18,491 nt of DNA, from NCBI GenBank assembly GCA_910588045.1, contig CAJUPS010000067.1, forward strand, positions 1 through 18,491. Direction: 5' to 3'. The notes below the pieces were generated by a model. That model saw only the letters and a list, made by a program, of their open reading frames with translations. It was not told where the DNA came from and ran no database searches. The DNA is from an uncultured Oscillospiraceae bacterium. GTDB lineage: Bacteria > Bacillota > Clostridia > Oscillospirales > Oscillospiraceae. The position numbers and the translations under genes were made by a program. Positions 1 through 5,596 of the stretch are shown here, one piece after another (positions within the stretch are counted from its first letter, which is position 1; each line of letters opens with the position of its first letter).

Positions 1-387
1 CTGGAGGACGACGTGGAGGAGGTGCTGGACTGCTACTTCCGGGCCTGCTCCATCCGGGTGAACTGCCGGGCCCTGGCCCATATCGGGGCAGTGCTCTCCA
101 ACCGGGGGCGCCTGCCGCTCTCCAATGAGCGGATCTTCTCCTCCTCCCTGGCCAGGAGCGTCAACGCCATTCTGATGACCTGCGGCATGTACAACGGCTC
201 CGGGGAGTTCGCCATGCGGGTGGGCGTTCCCGCCAAGAGTGGCGTCGGCGGCGGGATCATGGCCGTGGTCCCCACCCGCATGGGCATCGGTATCTACGGC
301 CCCGCCCTGGACCGGAAGGGAAACAGCGTGGCGGGCATCCATCTTCTGGAGCAGTTGAGCAGGGAGCTCTATCTGAGTATTTTTTAG
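1..387 (+). CDS. glsA: Glutaminase A, C-terminal part (5' end outside window)
   Basis: Partial gene, open from base 1 with the stop TAG at 385-387, giving about 128 residues. Glutaminase A hydrolyses L-glutamine to glutamate and ammonia in the cytoplasm and has a serine beta-lactamase-like fold. The visible part carries the family's C-terminal signature: NCRALAHIGAVLSNRG, then PAKSGVGGGI followed by AVVPTRMGIGIYGPALD and a final KGNSVAGIHLLEQLS segment. The SxxK active-site motif would lie upstream of the window, so catalytic competence cannot be judged here. The next gene starts 131 bp downstream from its own strong promoter, so the two are probably separate transcription units. The family call rests on recall of the motif, which is highly distinctive. 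Confidence 0.93.
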   Translation: MEDDVEEVLDCYFRACSIRVNCRALAHIGAVLSNRGRLPLSNERIFSSSLARSVNAILMTCGMYNGSGEFAMRVGVPAKSGVGGGIMAVVPTRMGIGIYGPALDRKGNSVAGIHLLEQLSRELYLSIF

Positions 388-422
388 GGGTCGAAAAAGG
401 CCCCAAAAGGTGAAAAATGAAA

Positions 423-451
423 TTGACGGGATAGGCGGACTGTGCTAAAAT
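423..451 (+). promoter_or_regulatory. Sigma-A promoter of the nfnA operon
   Basis: TTGACG (-35, 423-428) is followed after 17 nt by TAAAAT (-10, 446-451). A TG one base before the -10 (443-444) makes it an extended -10. It lies about 68 bp upstream of the nfnA ATG. An imperfect inverted repeat (TATGTC at 459-464 and GACGTACATA at 470-479, with one bulged base) sits just past the expected start site and could be an operator or the leader's first hairpin. The promoter is seen directly in the sequence; its activity is inferred. Confidence 0.75.
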
Positions 452-518
452 AATAGCGTATGTCTTGATGACGTACATAAAAAGCAGCAACCGAATCTAA
501 GTGGAAAGAGGACACACT

Positions 519-1361
519 ATGTATCGGATCGTAAAAAAGCGGGTTTTGAACCCCACCGTGACCCTCATGGAGATCGAGGCCCCCGCCGTGGCCCGGAAGT
601 GCGAGCCCGGCCAGTTCATCATCCTCCGCGTGGACGAAAACGGGGAGCGCATCCCCCTGACCATCGCCGCCTACGACCGTGAGCGCGGCACCGTCACCAT
701 CATCTTCCAGCTCGTGGGCGCCACCACGGAGAAGCTCAACCACAAGGAGGAGGGCGAATACCTCCAGGACTTCGTGGGCCCCCTGGGCAAGGCTACCGAG
801 ACCGAGGGCCTCAAGCGCGTGGCCGTCATCGGCGGCGGCGTGGGCACCGCCATTGCCTACCCCGTGGCCAAGAAGCTCCACGACGACGGGTGCCACGTGG
901 ACCTGATCGTGGGCTTCCGGAACAAGGACCTCATCATCCTCAAGGAGGAGTTCGAGGCCGCCAGCACCAACCTCATCATCGGCACCGACGACGGGTCCTA
1001 CGGCAAGAAGGCCCTGGTCACCGACCTGCTCAAGGAGCAGATCGAGGCGGGGGTGAAGTATGACCGCGTGATTGCCATCGGGCCGGTCATCATGATGAAA
1101 TTTGTCTGCCTGCTCACCAAGGAGTACAACATCCCCACGGTGGTCAGCATGAACCCCATTATGATCGACGGCACGGGCATGTGCGGCGGATGCCGTCTGA
1201 CCGTGGGCGGGGAGACCAAGTTCGCCTGCGTGGACGGCCCCGAGTTCGACGGCCACCTGGTGGACTTCGACGAGGCCATGGCCCGGGGCGCCATGTACCG
1301 GGACTTCGAGATGCACGCCAGGGAAGAGACGTGCAATCTGTTCAAGCAGGAGGTCCAATAG
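519..1361 (+). CDS. nfnA: NADH-dependent ferredoxin:NADP+ oxidoreductase, alpha (small) subunit
   Basis: This 280-residue protein is the small flavoprotein subunit of the electron-bifurcating NfnAB complex, also annotated as sulfide dehydrogenase or as a dihydroorotate-dehydrogenase-type FAD/NAD-binding protein. NfnAB couples NADH and reduced ferredoxin to NADP+ reduction. RIPLTIA (44-50) is the FAD contact of the ferredoxin-reductase barrel, and VIGGGVGTAIAYPVAKKL (103-120) is the NAD-binding loop. The C-terminal [2Fe-2S] site shows Cys222, Cys225 and Cys237 in MCGGC and FACVDGPEFDGH. In characterised Nfn enzymes this cluster has one Asp and three Cys ligands, and Asp217 is the likely fourth ligand. 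ATG 519 was chosen over GTG 501 because AGAGGA lies 6 nt before it. It is cotranscribed with the small ORF and nfnB downstream. Confidence 0.92.
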   Translation: MYRIVKKRVLNPTVTLMEIEAPAVARKCEPGQFIILRVDENGERIPLTIAAYDRERGTVTIIFQLVGATTEKLNHKEEGEYLQDFVGPLGKATETEGLKRVAVIGGGVGTAIAYPVAKKLHDDGCHVDLIVGFRNKDLIILKEEFEAASTNLIIGTDDGSYGKKALVTDLLKEQIEAGVKYDRVIAIGPVIMMKFVCLLTKEYNIPTVVSMNPIMIDGTGMCGGCRLTVGGETKFACVDGPEFDGHLVDFDEAMARGAMYRDFEMHAREETCNLFKQEVQ

Positions 1362-1373
1362 GGGAACTGTCCT

Positions 1374-1646
1374 ATGGCCGAAAAGGAAAGCGTGAAAAGA
1401 TGCGGCTTGTACTTCGCACCTGCCGGGACCCTGCACGGCTTCGCGCCTGCCGGGTCACTGCATATCTATTTCGGCTGGCGCTCCCCAAACAAGTCTGTTC
1501 CCCCGATGACCGACAAGCAGTTTGACACAATATTAAGGATGGTCGCCATGATCCTGGATGGCTGCAAGGACCTGGAGGAAGCAAAGGGGAAGCTTGCGGC
1601 GCTCCTGGAGGAGAGGCGCGATCCGTCTGTGGAAGAGGTAAAGTAA
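1374..1646 (+). CDS. Uncharacterised small protein inside the nfn operon
   Basis: This 90-residue reading frame fills the gap between nfnA (ends 1361) and nfnB (starts 1648). No family is recognised. It has two unlike parts. Residues 10-36 are glycine- and aromatic-rich and contain a tandem 9-residue repeat, FAPAGTLHG then FAPAGSLHI, ending in YFGWRSPNK. Residues 45-90 (from MTDKQFDTIL) look helical and charged, with VAMILDGCKDLEEAKGKL. No signal peptide or membrane segment is seen. The start is uncertain: ATG 1374 has only a weak GGGG upstream, and an internal ATG at 1506 would give a 46-residue protein but has no ribosome site. Placement argues for a gene-specific link to Nfn, or for a small regulator, but nothing in the sequence proves this. 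Its stop lies directly before the nfnB ATG, so translation may be coupled. Confidence 0.6.
   Translation: MAEKESVKRCGLYFAPAGTLHGFAPAGSLHIYFGWRSPNKSVPPMTDKQFDTILRMVAMILDGCKDLEEAKGKLAALLEERRDPSVEEVK
1413..1466 (+). repeat. Tandem 27-bp repeat, two copies
   Basis: Two adjacent 27-bp units start at 1413 (TTCGCACCTGCCGGG...) and 1440 (TTCGCGCCTGCCGGG...). They differ at only a few bases and encode FAPAGTLHG and FAPAGSLHI in the small ORF. The in-frame period of nine codons suggests a duplication kept within a coding sequence. Confidence 0.75.
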
Positions 1647-1647
1647 T

Positions 1648-3066
1648 ATGGCTAATATGCGTCCGGATAAAAACCCCATGCCCCACCAGGACCCCGTCGT
1701 CCGGTCCGGCAACTTTGAAGAGGTGGCCCTGGGCTACACCAGGGAGCAGGCCATCGACGAGGCACAGCGGTGCCTCCACTGCAAGAACATGCCCTGCGTC
1801 TCCGGCTGCCCGGTCAAGATCCACATCCCTGAGTTTATCGCCAAGGTGGCGGAGGGCGACTTCGAGGCCGCCTATCAGATCATCGCCGCCGACAGCGCCC
1901 TGCCCGCCGTGTGCGGCCGCGTGTGCCCCCAGGAGACCCAGTGCGAGTCCAAGTGCGTGCGGGGCATCAAGCACGAGAGCGTAGGCATCGGCCGCCTGGA
2001 GCGCTTCGTGGCCGACTGGCACAACGCCAACGCCACCGAAAAGCCGGTAAAGCCCGAGAGCAACGGCCACAAGGTGGCCGTCATCGGCTCCGGCCCCTCC
2101 GGCCTCACCTGCGCCGGGGACCTGGCCCGGAAGGGGTATGAGGTCACCGTGTACGAGGCCCTGCACCTGGCTGGCGGCGTGCTGGTCTACGGCATCCCCG
2201 AGTTCCGTCTGCCCAAGGCCATCGTCCAGAAGGAAGTGGACGGGCTCAAGGAGCTGGGCGTGAAGATCGAGACCAACGTGGTGGTGGGCCGGTCCATCAC
2301 CATCGACGAGCTCATGGAGCAGGAGGGCTTCGAGGCCGTCTTCATCGGCTCCGGCGCGGGCCTCCCCATGTTCATGCACATCCCCGGCGAGAACCTGAAG
2401 GGCGTCTATTCCGCCAATGAGTTCCTCACCCGGATCAACCTCATGAAGGCGTACCGGGACGGGTCCGACACCCCCATCATGCCCCTCAAGGGCAAGAAGG
2501 TGGCGGTCGTCGGCGGCGGCAACGTCGCCATGGACGCCGCCCGGTGCTCCCGCCGTCTGGGGGCCGATGTGTACATCGTCTACCGCCGCTCCGAGGCCGA
2601 GCTCCCCGCCCGTGCCGAGGAGGTGGAGCACGCCAAGGAGGAGGGCATCGTCTTCAAGACCCTCACCAATCCCACCGCTATTCTGGGCTACAACAATCCC
2701 GAGGACAAGCGGGATCCCAGGAACGGCTCCGTCCGCGGCCTCACCTGCGTGGAGATGGAACTGGGCGAGCCCGACGCCTCCGGCCGCCGCCGCCCCATCG
2801 TCAAGGAGGGCAGCGAGTTCGAGATGGAGATGGACTGCGTGATCATGGCCCTGGGCACCAGCCCCAACCCCCTCATCAAGTCCACCACCAAGGGCCTGGA
2901 GATCAACAAGCGGGGCGGCATCATCGTCAACGAGGACGGCCTCACCAGTCGTGAGAGCGTCTACGCCGGTGGTGACGCCGTTACGGGTGCGGCCACCGTC
3001 ATCCTGGCCATGGGCGCCGGAAAGACCGCCGCTGCGGCCATTGATGAGCAGCTGCGCCAAAAGTAA
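1648..3066 (+). CDS. nfnB: NADH-dependent ferredoxin:NADP+ oxidoreductase, beta (large) subunit; GltD-like
   Basis: This 472-residue protein is homologous to the small subunit of NADPH glutamate synthase (GltD) and is the NfnA partner that carries the bifurcating FAD. In the N-terminal ferredoxin-like domain, two cysteine groups, C42/C45/C50/C54 and C89/C93/C99/C103, bind two [4Fe-4S] clusters. VAVIGSGPSG (143-152) binds FAD, VAVVGGGNVAMDAARC (285-300) with a downstream YRRSEAELPAR binds NADP(H), and the C-terminal SVYAGGDAVTGAATVILAMGAGK segment closes over the flavin. GGAAGAGG lies 9 nt before ATG 1648. Because a full nfnA is in the same operon and no glutamate synthase large subunit is present, NfnB is a better call than GltD. 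The gene ends just before a strong terminator. Confidence 0.93.
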   Translation: MANMRPDKNPMPHQDPVVRSGNFEEVALGYTREQAIDEAQRCLHCKNMPCVSGCPVKIHIPEFIAKVAEGDFEAAYQIIAADSALPAVCGRVCPQETQCESKCVRGIKHESVGIGRLERFVADWHNANATEKPVKPESNGHKVAVIGSGPSGLTCAGDLARKGYEVTVYEALHLAGGVLVYGIPEFRLPKAIVQKEVDGLKELGVKIETNVVVGRSITIDELMEQEGFEAVFIGSGAGLPMFMHIPGENLKGVYSANEFLTRINLMKAYRDGSDTPIMPLKGKKVAVVGGGNVAMDAARCSRRLGADVYIVYRRSEAELPARAEEVEHAKEEGIVFKTLTNPTAILGYNNPEDKRDPRNGSVRGLTCVEMELGEPDASGRRRPIVKEGSEFEMEMDCVIMALGTSPNPLIKSTTKGLEINKRGGIIVNEDGLTSRESVYAGGDAVTGAATVILAMGAGKTAAAAIDEQLRQK

Positions 3067-3089
3067 TCGTTGTTATCCTGTTTTCAGTA

Positions 3090-3128
3090 AAGGGCCGCCC
3101 CGCATTCCTGCGGGGCGGCCCTTGTTTG
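3090..3128. terminator. Bidirectional rho-independent terminator (nfnB / convergent NAD(P)-binding gene)
   Basis: A perfect 14-bp GC-rich stem (3090-3103 with 3110-3123) has a 6-nt ATTCCT loop. On the plus strand it is followed by TTGTTT, counting the last stem bases. On the minus strand the stem ends in CTTTA. It lies between two convergent genes and can serve both. Confidence 0.9.
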
Positions 3129-3130
3129 CT

Positions 3131-3760
3131 CTACTTGCGCACCACGGAAATGCGCTCCCGGATGTGGTCTCCTGAAACGATCTCATCCACCATGGCAATG
3201 GCGTAGTCCGCGTAGCTGATGACGCTCTCGCCCTTGCTGCTCAGGGTCAGCTCCTCGCCGCCCAGGATGTACGTCCCGGTGCGCTCCCCCTCCGCCTGGA
3301 AATCCCCGGCGGGGCTGATATAGGTCCACCTGACGTCCTCCCGCTCCCGCAGCTCGCGCAGGGCCTGGTCATGGGCTTCCGCCAGGGGCTTGAAGTCCTC
3401 GGGGAAGTCGGGGCCGTCGGCCACCGTGACCGTGTGCTCCGGATCGACGTACAGGCTCCCCGCGCCGCCCACGATGACCAGCCGGGTGTCCGTGCCGGAC
3501 AGGACATCACACAGGTGTGCTGCCGCCCGGGGAATCTGCGGGATCGTCTCCGGCGTCCACGCACCGAAGGCGTCCACTACCACGTCGAAACCCTTGAGGT
3601 CGGCAGCGGTCAGGTCAAAGAGGTCCTTGACCAGCGCCTTTCCGGCGGCGGACTTGTTCTCCCTGCGGACCACGGCAGTGACATCCAGATTCCGGTCCAC
3701 CGCCTCCTTGACGATCAGACGGCCAGCCTTTCCATTGGCGCAGATAACAGCGATTTTCAT
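3131..3760 (-). CDS. NAD(P)-binding protein of the YwnB/NmrA-like atypical SDR group
   Basis: This 209-residue protein starts MKIAVICANGKAGRLIVKEA, the Rossmann nucleotide-binding loop of small YwnB-like NAD(P)H-binding proteins. The first glycine of the usual GATGxxG loop is replaced (CANGKAG). A second strand, VTAVVRRENK, follows, then DVVVDAFGAWTPE and RLVIVGGAGSLYVDP. WTYISPAGDFQAEGERTG and a final ISYADYAIAMVDEIVSG are also typical of the group. ATG 3760 was chosen because GGAGG lies 8 nt upstream; an earlier in-frame ATG at 3775 overlaps that ribosome site. The true substrate is unknown; relatives are quinone or xenobiotic stress proteins or simple dehydrogenases. It is divergent from an HxlR regulator, a common arrangement for redox-responsive control. 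Confidence 0.85.
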   Translation of the reverse strand: MKIAVICANGKAGRLIVKEAVDRNLDVTAVVRRENKSAAGKALVKDLFDLTAADLKGFDVVVDAFGAWTPETIPQIPRAAAHLCDVLSGTDTRLVIVGGAGSLYVDPEHTVTVADGPDFPEDFKPLAEAHDQALRELREREDVRWTYISPAGDFQAEGERTGTYILGGEELTLSSKGESVISYADYAIAMVDEIVSGDHIRERISVVRK

Positions 3761-3825
3761 GTTGCGTACCTCCATAAAGTAACATTTTTGCTTTGAACGC
3801 CGGGGTGTTTCCCTTCGTTGTCTGT

Positions 3826-3854
3826 ATCATAGCAGAACTTCTGAGCCCTGAAAA
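3826..3854 (-). promoter_or_regulatory. Candidate sigma-A promoter of the NAD(P)-binding gene
   Basis: Read on the minus strand, TTTTCA (-35, 3854-3849) is followed after 17 nt by TATGAT (-10, 3831-3826). This is about 65 bp before the start codon. The -35 matches four of six consensus bases, so this is a moderate call. Confidence 0.45.
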
Positions 3855-3859
3855 GTACG

Positions 3860-3871
3860 CACAATATTGTG
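3860..3871. promoter_or_regulatory. 12-bp palindrome, candidate operator
   Basis: CACAATATTGTG is a perfect palindrome lying 5 bp upstream of the proposed -35 of the minus-strand gene. It could be the site of the divergent HxlR-type regulator, but chance occurrence cannot be excluded. A second inverted repeat lies near it: CGGTAAC at 3886-3892 and GTTACCG at 3902-3908. Confidence 0.35.
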
Positions 3872-3905
3872 GTATAGGCACCTTGCGGTAACAATCGGAC
3901 GGTTA

Positions 3906-3985
3906 CCGGGAGGAAACCCTTGCGAGATCGCAGGCGTTTCCCCGGCTTCTCCCGGGGGGTACGCGGGCGAAAAAATTTTTTCGCC
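3906..3985. repeat. Hairpin plus 20-bp palindrome in the divergent intergenic region
   Basis: The 301-bp gap 3761-4061 holds the promoters of both divergent genes plus this structured block. Bases 3912-3925 pair with 3928-3941 (one mismatch, one G-T pair), with GGAAAC and GTTTCC as the outer ends, and CCGGGAG (3906-3912) can pair with CTCCCGG (3949-3955). GGCGAAAAAATTTTTTCGCC (3966-3985) is a perfect 20-bp palindrome directly abutting the hxlR-type gene's -35 box. It may be a regulator-binding site or part of a dispersed intergenic repeat. No gene is visible in the gap. Confidence 0.7.
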
Positions 3986-4015
3986 TTGACACCCGCAGGG
4001 GAGGTACGGTAAAAT
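3986..4015 (+). promoter_or_regulatory. Sigma-A promoter of the HxlR-family regulator
   Basis: A perfect TTGACA (3986-3991) is followed after 18 nt by TAAAAT (4010-4015), 47 bp before the ATG. The -35 directly touches the 20-bp palindrome at 3966-3985. Confidence 0.75.
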
Positions 4016-4061
4016 TGGAGCACAGCTGCGATTTGGAAACGAAAGAACGGAGGACCCGCCT

Positions 4062-4394
4062 ATGACTGCCAAGACCCTGCCCGCCTGTCCGGTGGAGACG
4101 ACGCTGACGCTGATCAGCGACAAGTGGAAGGTCCTGATCCTGCGGGACCTGCTCCCGGGGACCAAACGCTTCGGCGAGCTGAAAAAATCCATCGGCAGCG
4201 TGAGCCAGAAGGTGTTGACGGCCCAGCTGCGGCAGATGGAGGACAGCGGCCTGCTGCTCCGGACGGTCTACCCGGAGGTGCCGCCCCGGGTGGAATACAC
4301 CCTGACCGAGCTGGGCTACAGCCTCAAGCCGGTCCTGGACGCCCTCCAGAGCTGGGGGGAGGAGTATCAATCCCAGAACACCGGGACCGCCTGA
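4062..4394 (+). CDS. HxlR-family winged-helix transcriptional regulator
   Basis: This 110-residue protein fits the HxlR family in length and sequence. The N-terminal CPVETTLTLISDKWKVLILRDLLPG is the family hallmark, followed by RFGELKKSIGSVSQKVLTAQLRQMEDSGLL (recognition helix) and the wing VEYTLTELGYSLKPVLDALQSWG. Cys9 matches the conserved N-terminal cysteine that in Bacillus YodB and HypR senses quinones, diamide or disulfide stress, so a redox-sensing role is likely but inferred. GGAGGA lies just before ATG 4062. It is divergent from the NAD(P)-binding gene, which is its probable target, possibly together with its own gene. A terminator follows immediately, so it is monocistronic. Confidence 0.93.
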   Translation: MTAKTLPACPVETTLTLISDKWKVLILRDLLPGTKRFGELKKSIGSVSQKVLTAQLRQMEDSGLLLRTVYPEVPPRVEYTLTELGYSLKPVLDALQSWGEEYQSQNTGTA

Positions 4395-4396
4395 CC

Positions 4397-4423
4397 AACC
4401 CGCCGCCCTCCGGCGACGGGTTT
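4397..4423 (+). terminator. Rho-independent terminator after the HxlR gene
   Basis: AACCCGCCGCC (4397-4407) pairs with GGCGACGGGTT (4412-4422) with one mismatch and a 4-nt loop, followed by TCGGTT. It starts 2 nt after the stop codon. The T tract is short, so termination may be partial. Confidence 0.55.
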
Positions 4424-4436
4424 CGGTTCTGCAAAA

Positions 4437-4456
4437 AATTATTGACAAACAATAAT
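4437..4456 (+). promoter_or_regulatory. Candidate operator 1 of the DUF2975/Xre operon
   Basis: AATTATTGACAAACAATAAT overlaps the -35 of the operon promoter. It contains a 9-bp inverted repeat (AAATTATTG at 4436-4444, CAATAATTT at 4450-4458). A near copy, 16 of 20 bases identical, lies at 4481-4500. A regulator bound here would block RNA polymerase. Confidence 0.55.
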
Positions 4457-4470
4457 TTCTGTGGTAGGAT
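4442..4470 (+). promoter_or_regulatory. Sigma-A promoter of the DUF2975/Xre/lipoprotein operon
   Basis: A perfect TTGACA (4442-4447) is followed after 17 nt by TAGGAT (4465-4470). It lies 43 bp before ATG 4514. The flanking operator-like repeats suggest it is tightly regulated. Confidence 0.75.
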
Positions 4471-4480
4471 ACCCCTATAG

Positions 4481-4500
4481 AATTATCGCAAAACAATAAT
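4481..4500 (+). promoter_or_regulatory. Candidate operator 2 of the DUF2975/Xre operon
   Basis: AATTATCGCAAAACAATAAT begins about 10 bp past the -10 box, so it covers the early transcribed region. It is a direct repeat of the element at 4437-4456, offset by exactly 44 bp, about four helical turns, so two bound dimers would sit on the same face of the DNA. Confidence 0.5.
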
Positions 4501-4513
4501 CGGAGGGGTGCAC

Positions 4514-5356
4514 ATGATGTCGATTGGGATGCTGGTCCGTCTGGGGGAGTGGCTGAGGGAGCTGTCCCTGTCCGGAAGCAACGCCGCCGCCTGGGCCATC
4601 GTGCTGGCGCTGACGGCGCTGCCCGCCCTGGGGCTCCTGTGGCGGGGACGGCGCAGGGCGGATTGGCTGCTGCTGCTGGCGGCGGGGGAAATTCTGGCGG
4701 GACTGTTCTATCTGGTGAACCCCACCCTGCTGACGGCGGAGTACGACGCCGGGAACTTTATCGCCTTAGCCGCCGCCGGATGCGTGGCGGCCACGATGCT
4801 GGCCTGGGCGGTGCTGCGGGCGCTGCAAAACATTCTGCGCGCGGAAAATCCGGGGCGGACCATTGACCGGCTGCTGCGGTGGTCCGCCTGGGCGTGGGCG
4901 TATCTGGCGGCGCTGGCCCAGGGGGTGGGCGTGTGGCAGACCATGCGGGAGGTGGCCGAGAGCAACACCGCCCTGGACACCGGGGCGCTGTTGCCCACCT
5001 ACCTGACCCTGGCCGTGCTGGCCGTCATGGACCTGATCCCGACGCTGCTGTGCTGTCAGGTGCTGCGCTGGGGCGGGAAGCTGGCCCTGGGACTGGAGGC
5101 GGACCCCTTCGGCGGGGCGACGGTCTCCCTGGCGGAGAAGCTGGGGGGGCGCTGCATCCGGGTGGCGGAGGCGTCGCTGGGCGTCTGCGTGGCGGGGAAT
5201 CTGCTGCAATTTCTCCTGCTGCCGGTGCTCCACTCCGCGCGATTCAACGTCTCCTTCCCCTTCGCCTCCCTGCTGCTGGCGGCGGTGCTGGGGCTGCTGT
5301 GCCGCTACTTCCGGCGGGCCAAGGCGGTCAGCGACGACAACGAGACCATTATATAG
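4514..5356 (+). CDS. DUF2975-like polytopic membrane protein
   Basis: This 280-residue protein is very hydrophobic, with about seven predicted membrane helices (near residues 24-43, 50-67, 80-99, 120-140, 157-182, 215-238 and 245-265). The C-terminal half resembles DUF2975 proteins: an ADPFGGATVSLAEKL stretch where that family has NPF-type residues, then two helices and the charged tail FRRAKAVSDDNETII. DUF2975 proteins usually have four helices and under about 220 residues, so this one has an extended N-terminal part, or belongs to a sister family. ATG 4514 has GGAGG 7 nt upstream; GTG 4508 and ATG 4517 are alternatives. The function of DUF2975 is unknown, but such proteins are regularly paired with a YozG-like Xre regulator, exactly as here (9-nt gap). 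Confidence 0.6.
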   Translation: MMSIGMLVRLGEWLRELSLSGSNAAAWAIVLALTALPALGLLWRGRRRADWLLLLAAGEILAGLFYLVNPTLLTAEYDAGNFIALAAAGCVAATMLAWAVLRALQNILRAENPGRTIDRLLRWSAWAWAYLAALAQGVGVWQTMREVAESNTALDTGALLPTYLTLAVLAVMDLIPTLLCCQVLRWGGKLALGLEADPFGGATVSLAEKLGGRCIRVAEASLGVCVAGNLLQFLLLPVLHSARFNVSFPFASLLLAAVLGLLCRYFRRAKAVSDDNETII

Positions 5357-5365
5357 GTGGGCGAC

Positions 5366-5596
5366 ATGGCTATCACCGTACATTTAGACGAGCTGCTGCG
5401 GGCCCGGGGGATGACGGGAAAGGAGCTGTGCGCCAAGGTGGGCATCACGGAGGCAAACCTCTCCATCCTGCGGTCGGGGAAGGCCAACGGCGTGCGGTTC
5501 CACACCATCAACAAGATCTGTTACTACCTGGACTGCCAGGTGGGGGACATCCTGCGCTTTGACGGGAGATTGGAGGACGAGGATGAAAAAGGGTAA
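5366..5596 (+). CDS. YozG-like small Xre/Cro-family regulator
   Basis: This 76-residue protein is essentially one helix-turn-helix domain. LDELLRARGMTGKELCAKVG (7-26) and ITEANLSILRSGKANGVRF (27-45) form the DNA-binding part, and ICYYLDCQVGDILRF (51-65) is the conserved C-terminal CQPGDIL-type element of the Bacillus YozG family. ATG 5366 has AGGTGG 5 nt upstream; the upstream GTG 5357 is less likely. The pairing with a DUF2975-like membrane gene is the family's usual context. By analogy with other small Xre proteins encoded next to their own promoter, it may autoregulate through the two repeats at 4437-4456 and 4481-4500. The acidic tail (LEDEDEKG) overlaps the next gene by 14 nt. Confidence 0.85.
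   Translation: MAITVHLDELLRARGMTGKELCAKVGITEANLSILRSGKANGVRFHTINKICYYLDCQVGDILRFDGRLEDEDEKG

Noticed and set aside
376..412. Terminator after the glutaminase gene
   Set aside because: GGGG and CCCC can pair around TCGAAAAAGG, but the stem is only 4 bp and no T tract follows.
1372..3060. 562-residue open frame antisense to nfnB (and 350-residue frame 384-1436 antisense to nfnA)
   Set aside because: Low-complexity, His/Gly/Leu/Asp-rich translation, no ribosome site, and opposite to well-supported genes. Such frames are a side effect of GC-rich codon use.
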